From a virus: 64,000 nucleotides of DNA. The DNA lies in IMG/VR virus record IMGVR_UViG_3300031227_009907, positions 17,577 through 81,576 of that record. One strand, 5' to 3'. Made by a program: the position numbers and the translations under genes. This document shows, one piece after another, positions 45,667-55,923 of the stretch (within the stretch, counting starts at the first letter, position 1; each line of letters starts with the position of its first letter). The notes beneath the pieces were generated by a model. The model saw nothing but the letters and a program-made list of their open reading frames with translations. It did no database searches and had not been told where the DNA came from.

Positions 45667-47910
45667 ATGCCAGTTTTCGGTTCTGGGGCAGTTCGTATTC
45701 CTGAAGCAGCCAAGTGGCATCTATTATTTTGGCTATTAAGCGATTTATACACAGGGGCAAAAGGACCCGCTATGAGGGAGAAACTGGAGCGTATTATAGA
45801 TCGCGTTCAAAGGCGCTATAATACAAGGAAAGTCTCCATTGATGGTGACTTAAAGAAAGTTTCTATCCTTGGTGAAAGCCCTATAACTGCTTTGCATGAG
45901 TTGATGGGTGTATTTAATAGACATAAACTCTCTAAGCAGCAGATACAGTGTGTATTCAGCCAATTAAATAAGCCGGAAGAGAAGGTTAATCTTGTAAAAG
46001 ACTTAATTGGCGTAGATACTGATGAAGATAGAATGATATTAAAATGTGTTGCAACCGTAGCAGGGGCTAAAGGGAAGGTAGAAGAGTATGCTAGTGGTAA
46101 AATAGGGGTTTTTGCTAGTAAACAGGGAAAGAGATTAATTGACTATATTGCTCGTAAGAGTCCTAAGAAGGCAGCGGAATTGGCGCGGACTCTAAAGGAT
46201 GCGAAAACTATCGGTAGGACGACAAGAGATGTTGCAAGACGCCATAAATATACAACAGGGGCAATAGCGGGTGTTGCCGGAACATTGGCTGTTCAAGCGG
46301 GTAGACGTAAAAGACGGCGTAATGAATACGAGGAAGAGTATGCTGGAGGTAAACTGGGGGTCTTTGCTGGGGAACAAGGGAAGAGATTAATTGAGTATAT
46401 TGCCCGTAAGAGTCCCAAGAAAGCAGCCGCTCTTGCACGTACGCTAAAGGACGTAAAAACTGCCGGTAAAGCAACTAAGCGCGTTATTAGACAGCATAAG
46501 TATACATCTGGGGCTGTAGGTGGGGTTGCTGGAACATTAGCGTTGCAAGCTCATGCCCGTAGAAATAAAAGGAATTATGAGTATGAAGAAGATGATGGAC
46601 TTTCTGTGGTTAAAGCTTCTCTTGGCCGTATAGCAACAAGATTAGGGCGAAGAGGAAAAGCCATACGTTCATATAAATCAACCAAGTTGGCTAGAGCGGC
46701 GAAACAAGCTGAGTGGATGAGAAGGGGGAATGCCCTTGAAACCCAGAGATGGGCAGGAAGGGTTGTTGACGTAAAGAGGAAGGAAAAGGCCGCTCGTAGG
46801 CGGCTTATTGCTTCTGGAGCGGCTGCTGGTGTAGGAGCTTTAGCGTTAAGGCGTAAGAAAAAGAAACCTCGTGAAGAGTATGAATTGGCTAGTAGGTTAC
46901 GCAGAATTCTTCCCTATTTACGTGGGATAAGTCGTAAAAAGAAGTTAGCTGCATTAGCTGTTAGCGGTATTGGAGGGGCAGGGATTGGTACTGCTGCCTC
47001 AAGGCGCAGGAAAGATGAGCCTTTAGACTTAGATTACTTACATTATTATTATCCTGGTATTTATGATGATGAGTTGGGAGGGATATATGAGAACGAAGAA
47101 TATGCGGGTGGCAATAAAGTATTTACAGGCACGCGAATAGGGTCCTCTGGGAAGACTGTTCATGTTGTTCGTGGGACACCCAATGCTGGTCGTGCAGGGA
47201 GAGTGGCATCCGCTAAAGCTGCTTATGCACAAAGAAGGACGACGACCCCTCAAGCTCCTCCAAAGGCAATGAGCCCCGCAAGGATGGCAAGAAGGACAAG
47301 ATTGTCTTCGAGAAAACTTAGCACACAAAGCGTTTCTCCTGGCTTTGGGCATACGAGGGCGCGGGGAGCTAGGGGAACGCCTGTACGGCGACGTGGGGGC
47401 TCTTCTACGGGGACTGGAGCTAGAAGTGGGGTGCGCGTTTATAAGCCTGGGTTGACTCGTCCAATGGGAAGAGGGGGATTTAGGCGTTATACAGGAGAAT
47501 TAGACAACCTAAAGAAAAGGATGGATGGCATATTAAAGAAAGTGAATAATATTGATGAAACCTCAATTAGAAAACAACAGCCCGATTCTACGTGGAGTCC
47601 TGGAGAAGGAAAGGAAGGGACGCCTATTCAAGAGGTTAGTCCTGCTAAATTAAAATGTTCTCAGTGTGGTTTTGTTGTTGACCTAGATAAGTCAAGGTTA
47701 AATGAGGTGGTTAGTTTAAGGTGTAGTCGATGTGGCGCTTTTGGGTCAATGAAATTAATTGGAATGGGAGAACAGGAAACACCGCCTACGACTGAAGGTT
47801 TACCTCCTGTAGGTGGAGAAGCTCAGAAAAATTCTGTTAATGTAGAAAATGAAGGAGGGATGGCTAAGTTGGTTGGATTTATGGGCGTAAAGAAGTTTGG
47901 GGAGGATTAA
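45667..47910 (+). CDS. Large basic repeat protein
   Basis: A 747-residue, strongly basic protein. After an N-terminal helical domain, two repeats of about 85 residues (about 138-220 and 222-303) share QGKRLI-x-YIARKSPKKAA, LARTLKD, HKYT-x-GA and a hydrophobic GVAGTLA-x-QA, followed by a basic run and EYEEE. Two shorter units follow (IASGAAAGVGALALRRKKKK; VSGIGGAGIGTAASRRRK). The C-terminal half is Arg/Ser/Gly-rich and low-complexity, then a zinc ribbon (CSQCGFVVDLDKSRL; RCSRCGAFG). It lies between terL and portal. A virion-internal or membrane-active role is inferred. Confidence 0.7.
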   Translation: MPVFGSGAVRIPEAAKWHLLFWLLSDLYTGAKGPAMREKLERIIDRVQRRYNTRKVSIDGDLKKVSILGESPITALHELMGVFNRHKLSKQQIQCVFSQLNKPEEKVNLVKDLIGVDTDEDRMILKCVATVAGAKGKVEEYASGKIGVFASKQGKRLIDYIARKSPKKAAELARTLKDAKTIGRTTRDVARRHKYTTGAIAGVAGTLAVQAGRRKRRRNEYEEEYAGGKLGVFAGEQGKRLIEYIARKSPKKAAALARTLKDVKTAGKATKRVIRQHKYTSGAVGGVAGTLALQAHARRNKRNYEYEEDDGLSVVKASLGRIATRLGRRGKAIRSYKSTKLARAAKQAEWMRRGNALETQRWAGRVVDVKRKEKAARRRLIASGAAAGVGALALRRKKKKPREEYELASRLRRILPYLRGISRKKKLAALAVSGIGGAGIGTAASRRRKDEPLDLDYLHYYYPGIYDDELGGIYENEEYAGGNKVFTGTRIGSSGKTVHVVRGTPNAGRAGRVASAKAAYAQRRTTTPQAPPKAMSPARMARRTRLSSRKLSTQSVSPGFGHTRARGARGTPVRRRGGSSTGTGARSGVRVYKPGLTRPMGRGGFRRYTGELDNLKKRMDGILKKVNNIDETSIRKQQPDSTWSPGEGKEGTPIQEVSPAKLKCSQCGFVVDLDKSRLNEVVSLRCSRCGAFGSMKLIGMGEQETPPTTEGLPPVGGEAQKNSVNVENEGGMAKLVGFMGVKKFGED

Positions 47911-47912
47911 TA

Positions 47913-50360
47913 ATGCCCTGGACAACAGAACAGATGCGTCAAAAGGGGGCTAAAGATAATCCAGCTCAAGCTGCGAAAATAGCAAATGCAATTCTTCGTG
48001 ATACAGGAGATGAAGCAAAAGCTATTCGCATAGCCTTATGGAAGACGAATAAGAAGTCTAAGAATAAACTTAAAAAAGTATCCACTTATGGCCCTATACA
48101 GACATCGACTATGCACGAAGGGTTTAGGAGAGATGTTTTATTAGAGAAACTTCCTTCATCTTTACGTGTATTATTAGTTGGATATTTTGTAGGCAGGGTT
48201 GGATTGAAGAGGGTATTGAGCGGAATAAGGAAGTCATGGAATATTCTTCCTATGCCGGTTAAAACGGCATTAATGGCTGCGCTTGGTGTATATTATGTAG
48301 CCAATAAATCTAAGAAGGAGTTCTCTAAAAGAGTTAATAAAGAGCGTGAATTTAAGAAAGCTGCATTGTCTTTAGGTAAATTTACTAAACTACAAAAAGA
48401 GGGTCAAAGAGGTCGTTCAGGATGGAGGTCTGATGATCCTCTTAATCCTCATACAAAGGGCTCTCAAGGAGGAAAGAAGGGGTCTCGTAAGAAAGGGGAG
48501 AAGCCCCTTCCAAGCCAGCGCAGGGAGTATGGAGAGCGCACAGGCTATGGAATACGCAGGGTTCCAAAGGGGACATTGTCTACACTTGGATATATGGCTG
48601 AGAGGGCATATTTAGCGGGGATTGAAGGCTTTGGAGGTGGAGGGGTTAAAGAAGTAAGAAGAGAGTATAAGCGAGTCCGTGAATTAAATCAGAGAAGGCG
48701 TAGAGAGGAGATAGAGCGGAAAAGCAGGACCCAGAGAGAAAAATATGTTGACGATGATTTAACGGGAACATTAGGATTCGTTGTACGGGGGGTAAAGCTT
48801 TTTGGAAATAAGCCTGTTACCCCTGAAGATAGAGAGAAATGGATTTCACAAAAGAAAGGTTTCTCAAAAGAGTTTGATCGAAGAAGGAAGCAACTTGGAA
48901 GAGACGTTAAACAGGTTGTGGCATCCGGTCTTGAGGGGGCTGGTACAGGAGCTACCGTAGGAATTATATGGGGGGCTATGAAGGGGTTACAAGATAAGGT
49001 GCGTAGACATCCTATATTAAACCCTCTTAATATTGGAGTAGATAGAAGGATTTTAGAGAGTGAGATAAAAAACTATAGAGCAATGAGAAGGGGGAATGAA
49101 TTAAGTCGTCTTGAAGATATTAAACAAGAAAGAAAGAGTGAACAAGGAAGGGAGAAAAAGCGTAGGAGAAGGGGGCAACAGCCTCGTGATATGGAAGCAA
49201 TGGAGGCTATGTGGAATTCTCAAGAAAAGAGGTTGACAAGAAACTTTATGGAGGCTGGGACTAAAGGGAAGGTAAATAAGCCTAAGTGGTATCAAAGAAG
49301 ATTTGGTAAAATAAGTAAATCTTCTACATATATTGGGACTATATGCGATGTAAATGAGTTGATAAATAAGTTAGCCTCTAGCCCTGTTGGGCAAAATATT
49401 AATAAGGCTATTTCTTCTCATCCAGTAAGTGATTTAATGTTGACAAGGGAGGACTTAGGGCATAATTTAAAGCCATATAGGTATAAGCGTAAAAAGAAGC
49501 GAGTTAAAAGCGAATATGAATATAATGACGGATATGGCAACGAAGATGATGCTGATTATAGTAATTTTAGGAGAGATACATTAAGGGTTATACGAAACCT
49601 TGCTCAAAAGAAACCATCTGACCTTGCAAGGGGGGCCTTAAAGGTCTCTGGCAACAATATAGATATGGCATTTATGTATTTATATGAAAGAATCGGTAAA
49701 CTTGATTCTGCTAAGAAGTTATTTGTTCGTACTATTAAAAATAAATCTTTTGAAAACAAAAGTGAAGAAGGGCAAACAAGATATGCTATAACATTGGCCA
49801 ATGAATTGCAGGGGAAGTATATACGAGCTATGAAAATAATAAGGGCAGTTGGGGATAAAAGAAGAGAAGAGTACGAAGAAGCAGGCGATCATATTCTTAC
49901 AAGGCAGCAAATGGGAGGGCGGCTACCCAAGATGCCTTATGATAGGCGGAGAAGGCGTATATTGAGGCATCGTAAACCAGAAGTGATAGAGGAAGAAAGG
50001 CGCAACAGGACAGAGGAATATGAATATGAAGATGACGATTTTAGTGAGATTAGGAGAAGCACCTTAAGGTCCATAAGAAGACTTGTCCAAAAGAAACCAT
50101 CTGAATTTGTAAGGGCAGCCTTACGCGAGAGTGAACACGACGAAGATGGTGCATGGATGTCTTTATATCAAAGAATGAGTCAGCTTGAGGCCATTAAAAA
50201 GGAGTTTATTGTTGACCTTAAAGCTAAATCATTTAGGGATAAAAGAGAAAAAGGGCAAATAATGTATGCTTTAGCTTCTATCAATGAATTACAGCAAAAA
50301 TATCTGAAGGCTATAAAGCTACTAAGGAAGATTGGAAGAAAAAGACGTGACAATAATTAA
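47913..50360 (+). CDS. Large basic protein with a duplicated C-terminal domain
   Basis: An 815-residue protein starting two bases after the previous stop. The N-terminus MPWTTEQMRQKGAKDNPAQA with DTGDEAKAIRIA resembles a short module often found on phage virion-region proteins. Hydrophobic segments (LMAALGVYYVANKSKK; GTGATVGIIWGAMKGL) sit among basic helices. Two related repeats of about 105 residues end the protein (FRRDTLRVIRNLAQKKPSDL and IRRSTLRSIRRLVQKKPSEF), each entered from a basic run plus EYEY. A structural role in the head is likely but unproven. Confidence 0.7.
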   Translation: MPWTTEQMRQKGAKDNPAQAAKIANAILRDTGDEAKAIRIALWKTNKKSKNKLKKVSTYGPIQTSTMHEGFRRDVLLEKLPSSLRVLLVGYFVGRVGLKRVLSGIRKSWNILPMPVKTALMAALGVYYVANKSKKEFSKRVNKEREFKKAALSLGKFTKLQKEGQRGRSGWRSDDPLNPHTKGSQGGKKGSRKKGEKPLPSQRREYGERTGYGIRRVPKGTLSTLGYMAERAYLAGIEGFGGGGVKEVRREYKRVRELNQRRRREEIERKSRTQREKYVDDDLTGTLGFVVRGVKLFGNKPVTPEDREKWISQKKGFSKEFDRRRKQLGRDVKQVVASGLEGAGTGATVGIIWGAMKGLQDKVRRHPILNPLNIGVDRRILESEIKNYRAMRRGNELSRLEDIKQERKSEQGREKKRRRRGQQPRDMEAMEAMWNSQEKRLTRNFMEAGTKGKVNKPKWYQRRFGKISKSSTYIGTICDVNELINKLASSPVGQNINKAISSHPVSDLMLTREDLGHNLKPYRYKRKKKRVKSEYEYNDGYGNEDDADYSNFRRDTLRVIRNLAQKKPSDLARGALKVSGNNIDMAFMYLYERIGKLDSAKKLFVRTIKNKSFENKSEEGQTRYAITLANELQGKYIRAMKIIRAVGDKRREEYEEAGDHILTRQQMGGRLPKMPYDRRRRRILRHRKPEVIEEERRNRTEEYEYEDDDFSEIRRSTLRSIRRLVQKKPSEFVRAALRESEHDEDGAWMSLYQRMSQLEAIKKEFIVDLKAKSFRDKREKGQIMYALASINELQQKYLKAIKLLRKIGRKRRDNN

Positions 50361-50382
50361 TAAGCTAAACGTGGAGTAATAA

Positions 50383-52782
50383 ATGGCTAACATTTTAACA
50401 AGAGTTAAGAGCGGTATCCAGAAAGCGTCTATGGTGCGCGTGGGGAGGACTGTCCCCGCCCCTAGAAAGGGGGGCGACCTTCTTTCTTCGATAATGGACT
50501 CTGTAGCTTCCGCTGGGAGGGATATGGGGCAAGGAAAGCGCGAAAGACCTAAAATTCTTGACTTTAAAACGATTGAAACATTAGCTCATTCTGACCCTCT
50601 TGTTTTTGCGATTATGCAAAGCCGGAGAGATCAGATAAAGTTATCAGAATGGGATGTCGTTCCAGATGTAGATGAAATACTTTCTGAATTAGATGAGTGG
50701 AAAGAAGTCTCCCTTATCCAATTAAAGCCCTTTGCTTCCGACCTTATTACTCCAAGATTTTTTAGATTGTCCAAAGAAATATTTGAAATAGGACAAACCC
50801 AAATTAATAGAGTCCTTAGGGATAAGACTCCTACCGTAGATAAAAAGACGAATATTAACATATTATTCGATGTCCTTGAGAGAAGGGTTAAGGATGAGGC
50901 AGTTAATATTTCCATCCCCATACGTGATCTTTTAAAGAAACCAAGCGATGACTATACTGGACTGAAACCCCTTCTTTTAAGGGTGGTGGATGACATTTTA
51001 TTATATGATGCAGGGGTTATTGTAAAGAATAACAATTCTGCCGGAAATAAGTTGGCTGAGATATATGATATTCCTGGGGAAGAATTGGTTGTTTGTAGAA
51101 ATGCCGATAGGTCGATCCCTAAACCTCCTGATACCGCTTTTGTGTGGAATAACAAGCAAGAGGATATTGCTGAGTTTACGAGAGATGAGATTGTTTATTT
51201 TGTAAACAATATGCAGCCACATTTTTACGGGTTTGCTCCGATTGAGGTTATGGCATATGTCATAACGACAAGTCTGTATGCAGATCAGTATAATATTGAG
51301 TTCTTCAAGAATTCAAACATCCCTCCCATGATTATTAATTTAGGGAAAGACGTAAGGCCCGAAAATAGAGTCGCTTTTCAGAGATTTTGGAATCAAGAGA
51401 TAGGGCGCAGGGGAGCTATTCATCGAGTTATGTTTGTGAGTGGGACAGAAAAGATGGATAGCATTCCCCTTACGATGGGGACGAATAAAGATATGCAAAT
51501 GTATGAATATCTTAAATGGTCTACATCTATTAAATGTGCTTGCTTTCAATTATCTCCTCAGGATGTTGGGTTTACTCAAGACCTTCATAGGACAACCGCA
51601 GAAGTCCAATATAAGATTACAAAAGATAGGGGATTGCGCTCTATTTTGACTTTGTTTGAAGATGGCCTAAATGATGGCATTGTAAAGCCGATGGACAAAG
51701 CCGGAATGGTAAAATTCAAATGGCTTGGGTTAGACACAGTAGACAATTCACTCCAGACAGATATTGATAATGCAGACATAAATAATGGGGTTATATCAAG
51801 AAACCAGAGACGTAGAAGGCTGGGGTTAAGGCCCATAAGGGGAGGGGATGTTATCTTGGTCCCTGGCCCTCAAGGGAATATGATCCCCATTGAAAGCCTT
51901 GAAGACTATAAAGAACAGATGGAAATTACAGGAGATATTGAGGAAAGTCAAACGACAGAAGAACAAGCGGGGCCGGAAGAGAAGCCTGATAAGAATAATA
52001 AATCTGTTCGCTCTTCCGCTAGGGAGGTTGCTGGGACGAGTTCTCCAAAGAGGTCTGCTCCATCCTCTTCTCGCAAGCAACCTCCCTCTAATAAAAAAGA
52101 AAAAGGTAATAATAAGAAAGAAGGTAAGAAAACAAAAGTAACAAGTGAAAAGAAGATAAAGAAAGTATTAGACGATGTTAGGAGAGAAAGTGGAGGGGAT
52201 AGCCTTGTAAAGATTAGTTATATCAAGAAACAAGACCCCTATTTTACTGATTATAACTATCCAGCAAGACCCATGATGGGAGGCCCTTTAAGGCCAATGA
52301 GATATCCTTATTCCCAAAGAGGACTTGGGCCTTTAGACGAAGAAGAGAAGCCCGTACAGGCGGCTATACGCAGAAGCGTTGTAAGGGGGATTGCTGAAGG
52401 AGTTACCGAAGGGAAAGACAAGGAAGAGTTTGACCCAACAGCACAAGAACTTGAGAGAGTAATAGAAAGTGCTGGGGCAGGAGAAAGTAATTGGCTTACA
52501 AGGGCTATTATAGGTATTGTTGGGGTACTCGGGATTCCTGTCGCATCAAAATATGGCGTTAGGATGGGAAGAAAAGGGGTTGCTAGAATTGCACATCTAA
52601 CCCTTAAGGCATTATTACGTAAGTATCCATCCGTTAGAAGGGTGATTGCCGGGAAACCTGTGCGCAAGAAAAATCTGATTTCAGCAATATTAATGTCGTT
52701 AGCGGGTAAGCATCACTATCTTGGAAAATATACTACTGCCTATGAAATAAGAAAAATAGAGGAAGAGTTAGAGAATGGGTAA
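50383..52782 (+). CDS. Portal protein
   Basis: A 799-residue protein. The portal core is recognisable by YGFAPIEVMAYVITTSLYAD (about 287-306), EFFKNSNIPPMIINLGKD and SPQDVGFTQDLHRTTAEVQY (about 393-412), as in HK97/SPP1-type portals. After about residue 520 comes a Lys/Ser-rich linker, then a tail with a hydrophobic helix (AIIGIVGVLGIPVASKYGVR) and basic helices, similar to the upstream repeat proteins. That extension is unusual for a portal. It would form the dodecameric DNA gate. ATG 50383; the end overlaps the next gene. Confidence 0.85.
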   Translation: MANILTRVKSGIQKASMVRVGRTVPAPRKGGDLLSSIMDSVASAGRDMGQGKRERPKILDFKTIETLAHSDPLVFAIMQSRRDQIKLSEWDVVPDVDEILSELDEWKEVSLIQLKPFASDLITPRFFRLSKEIFEIGQTQINRVLRDKTPTVDKKTNINILFDVLERRVKDEAVNISIPIRDLLKKPSDDYTGLKPLLLRVVDDILLYDAGVIVKNNNSAGNKLAEIYDIPGEELVVCRNADRSIPKPPDTAFVWNNKQEDIAEFTRDEIVYFVNNMQPHFYGFAPIEVMAYVITTSLYADQYNIEFFKNSNIPPMIINLGKDVRPENRVAFQRFWNQEIGRRGAIHRVMFVSGTEKMDSIPLTMGTNKDMQMYEYLKWSTSIKCACFQLSPQDVGFTQDLHRTTAEVQYKITKDRGLRSILTLFEDGLNDGIVKPMDKAGMVKFKWLGLDTVDNSLQTDIDNADINNGVISRNQRRRRLGLRPIRGGDVILVPGPQGNMIPIESLEDYKEQMEITGDIEESQTTEEQAGPEEKPDKNNKSVRSSAREVAGTSSPKRSAPSSSRKQPPSNKKEKGNNKKEGKKTKVTSEKKIKKVLDDVRRESGGDSLVKISYIKKQDPYFTDYNYPARPMMGGPLRPMRYPYSQRGLGPLDEEEKPVQAAIRRSVVRGIAEGVTEGKDKEEFDPTAQELERVIESAGAGESNWLTRAIIGIVGVLGIPVASKYGVRMGRKGVARIAHLTLKALLRKYPSVRRVIAGKPVRKKNLISAILMSLAGKHHYLGKYTTAYEIRKIEEELENG

Positions 52783-55700
52783 GAGAATAAAATTAGAGCT
52801 ATCTCAACCCGAGAAAATATCCCCCTCTATTATGAAGTTTATAGGGGCGGATGCTATTACTACCCCCGATCTTTATCCTAATATAGTAGCAATGGAAATG
52901 CCTTTAGTTAATTTTTTACATTTGGTAAAATTGGCTAAGGGGGCTAAACCTAAAGACATTGCTTCCGGTCCTTATTTAATCGTTAATAGGGACAATATTA
53001 TATTTACTGGGAATAAGTCAAAGCAGGAAGCTTATCAAGACTATATCAGAGCGGTAGATATTATATCTCAAAGGGCAGATGAAGATTTGCCTCGTGGTAT
53101 GATAAAGCGAACTGCAATGATAGTCGCTAAATATAATCTTCCGGCATTTCTAATTAGTCGTTTCGGTATAAAGAGGAAATGCTATGCGCACGCTTCTTAC
53201 TTAGTAGATGAGAATAAGTTCAGCGTTGTCCCTGAATACTTTATTCGCTTTGGCGTTATAAATATGTTGGGGCAGTTTGTAGGAGAGTTTGAGAAAACTG
53301 TCTTACATGAATTTGGGCATACGATATGGTACCAGTTGCTTGACGATGAAATGAAAAGAGAGTGGGAGAGGATAGCGCCTGCGTTCCTCGATACGGACGC
53401 TGTGTTGGCGTCTGAGCGGAAGGAAGACTACTACCGGTCCACCAGTGCTAATCTGGCCGGAGAAGCTATTGAGAGCGATTTCTACACAAATAGAACGGCT
53501 CCCTTTGTTAGTGATTATGCAAGGTTTAACATACGAGATGACTTTGCAGAGAGCTTTGCATTTTATAAGATAGCGCCTGTGCAGTTTAATAAGAAGTTCC
53601 CTCGAAGATATAAGTTCTTTCAAGTGATTGAAAAAGATATAATGCCAAAGAAGGGAGATGTATTTAAGAAGTCCAATAAAGAGGTTATAAATGTTGATAC
53701 TGGAGAGGAATATAAAGTAACTCCATTTGTGGATGTCCTTTTGCAACATAATAAACATCGGAGGCAGTTAGCAAGCAAATTAGAGAGAGACATTCGTTTA
53801 TTCGTGAGAGAGCAAGGGCTTGGAATAAACTCTATAAAGACAATTGTTATATATGATGATTATTCAAAGAGTGCTAATGGGTTGCCTGAGCTTATTAAGT
53901 CAATAATATGGTTGCCTGGATTAAATGAAAAGAAAAAAGATAGATGGAGCTACAGTTCTCATTTTACTATTTTTAGGGATAAAGAAGATTTTGAGAAAGA
54001 AGTATTCAGGGCTCTTGATTTGGGGACATTCCTTAGCCCTAAAGCACTTGTAGTTGAGAAAGCTGGAGAGTCTACGAAGTCTGAACTTTATGGGATGTTG
54101 CCCGCTGTGAAGGTAGGGAGGCAAGTATATTCCGGGGATTCTACCGATATGCACTACCACATTATAAGAGATTATGGTTTATATGGGAGGCTTTTTTATG
54201 CAAAAGGTTTACGGGCGATAGAAGGGTTTATCTTAAGGACAGGCCGTTTTATTACAAGACCTCAGGCAGAGAAAATGGATAGAGATTTTGTTTTACGGGA
54301 TGATAAAGAAAGATTTAATGCGTATTTTGATTTCCCTCCAGGTGAAGGGTTTGGGAAATTTTCTAAAGCCAAGACAAGGTTGACAAGAAAAGACCTTATG
54401 GGGATGAGACCTGCTGTTAAGATGGGAAGGAAGATATATACCGGTGGGCCGCTTGACCTTCATCACGATATTGCAGTAAGATATGGCTTGAGAGACCCTT
54501 CATGGCGGGGGTTTGTATTGCCTACGGGAAGATTTATTACTTACCGTGAGGCTAAAAAGGCTGATGCGGATTACCTAATGGAAGATGAGGTTAAGCGCGT
54601 TGTCGCTTGGAGTGAAAAACACAAATTTTCTAAGTCAAGAAAGAAGATTACAGAAAAAGACCTAATAGGTATGAGGCCAGCTATTAAAGTTGGAAGGAAG
54701 ATATACCTTGGAGGCCAATATGATTTTCATATAGATATTTGCATAAAATATGGACTATTAAGGGGGGTTAAGAAGGAATATGGGTATGTATTACTTACGG
54801 GAAGATTTGTTTCAGCAAAAGATGCCAGAGGGATTGATGAAGAATATGTTGATGAGGACGAATTAAGAAGGGTAAGAATTTCTAGGAGATGGGGTAAATT
54901 ATCCAAGCGTAAGAAACCTGAAAAAGATATTAAGTTTAAGAAACCTAAAGAAGTAGCTTATGTTTCAGGGAAATATCGTTTTGGTATGGATCAGTATCAT
55001 TCATTCCGTATAAAGTTTGGAAAACAGTGGTATGACATTGTGACCAAAGAAGGATTTCCGAATAAGGGGGCAACGAAGGCATTATTTGTAAAATCGAATC
55101 CTCCTAAATCTGGGAAGGTGAATGTGGGGGGAAGAAAAGGGCAGTATACGAGGACGAAATTAGGGCTTGCAGAAGTAGAACGATGGGGATGGAGAAAAAT
55201 ATTTAGGGTATTAGGAGGGGCCTACAAGGGAAGGTATATTGCTGCCGGGAAACAATTGAGGCGCATAGAAGAGCCCGCTTTTACCGCTAAATATCTTCCG
55301 ATAAGACCTAAGGGCATTCCTACGAAGAGGATGATTGCGGATAAACGCTATGAAATGATCCCTGAATCGGGAGGGCAACATGTTTATATTTATACGACGC
55401 CTACTCAAAATCGTATTATCTCTTATAAAAAGAATAAGAAAACAGGGAAGTACATAGATAAGACTAATTATCTTAGTGCCGTAAGAGATTATTCATTACC
55501 CGTTGGGAATGTTATTGAAGCTCAGGTTTTCTCAAGAGATGCTAATACAACGAGAAAGGTGTTTGGAACCAACCTTGTTAGAAGCAGGGTAGCCCAGAGA
55601 GAGTTAGGGATGCCAAAGGTAATGGCTACTGACATCATTCAGTATGCCGGGAGAGATGTTCGCTCTCTTCCCTATCAGACCAGAAAAGCTTTATTGAAGA

Positions 55701-55870
55701 AAGTAGTCCCGGATTATAAGTATTTATTTAAAGCTCCAAGTTGGAGAGCGGATAAGGTTAGAAAATTAAAAGAACTTAAGAAAATTGGTTGGAATAGAGT
55801 TGTTTTTAAAGATCGCTTAAGGCCGTTATCCAGAAGAGATGTTTCGTATTGGGACTTTAGCGAAAAGTGA
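52775..55870 (+). CDS. Giant protein with HExxH metallopeptidase motif and repeated modules
   Basis: A 1031-residue protein overlapping the portal end by eight bases. KTVLHEFGHTIWYQLL (about 171-186) is a zinc metallopeptidase motif. Three copies of a module follow (about 445-510, 545-610, 630-700): MRPAVKMGRKIYTGG, D-x-H-x-x-I, Y-G-L and G-F-V-L-x-T-G-R-F-I. The rest is basic and beta-rich (KYRFGMDQYHSFRIKFGKQW; GGQHVYIYTTPTQNRI). A role in head maturation or an ejected hydrolase is possible. The HExxH context parallels the 37452 protein. Function unproven. Confidence 0.65.
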   Translation: MGKRIKLELSQPEKISPSIMKFIGADAITTPDLYPNIVAMEMPLVNFLHLVKLAKGAKPKDIASGPYLIVNRDNIIFTGNKSKQEAYQDYIRAVDIISQRADEDLPRGMIKRTAMIVAKYNLPAFLISRFGIKRKCYAHASYLVDENKFSVVPEYFIRFGVINMLGQFVGEFEKTVLHEFGHTIWYQLLDDEMKREWERIAPAFLDTDAVLASERKEDYYRSTSANLAGEAIESDFYTNRTAPFVSDYARFNIRDDFAESFAFYKIAPVQFNKKFPRRYKFFQVIEKDIMPKKGDVFKKSNKEVINVDTGEEYKVTPFVDVLLQHNKHRRQLASKLERDIRLFVREQGLGINSIKTIVIYDDYSKSANGLPELIKSIIWLPGLNEKKKDRWSYSSHFTIFRDKEDFEKEVFRALDLGTFLSPKALVVEKAGESTKSELYGMLPAVKVGRQVYSGDSTDMHYHIIRDYGLYGRLFYAKGLRAIEGFILRTGRFITRPQAEKMDRDFVLRDDKERFNAYFDFPPGEGFGKFSKAKTRLTRKDLMGMRPAVKMGRKIYTGGPLDLHHDIAVRYGLRDPSWRGFVLPTGRFITYREAKKADADYLMEDEVKRVVAWSEKHKFSKSRKKITEKDLIGMRPAIKVGRKIYLGGQYDFHIDICIKYGLLRGVKKEYGYVLLTGRFVSAKDARGIDEEYVDEDELRRVRISRRWGKLSKRKKPEKDIKFKKPKEVAYVSGKYRFGMDQYHSFRIKFGKQWYDIVTKEGFPNKGATKALFVKSNPPKSGKVNVGGRKGQYTRTKLGLAEVERWGWRKIFRVLGGAYKGRYIAAGKQLRRIEEPAFTAKYLPIRPKGIPTKRMIADKRYEMIPESGGQHVYIYTTPTQNRIISYKKNKKTGKYIDKTNYLSAVRDYSLPVGNVIEAQVFSRDANTTRKVFGTNLVRSRVAQRELGMPKVMATDIIQYAGRDVRSLPYQTRKALLKKVVPDYKYLFKAPSWRADKVRKLKELKKIGWNRVVFKDRLRPLSRRDVSYWDFSEK

Positions 55871-55923
55871 ATGGCTAAACAGTTTCTCCCATCAGGTCGA
55901 TAATATAAACGTGGAGGTATGAT

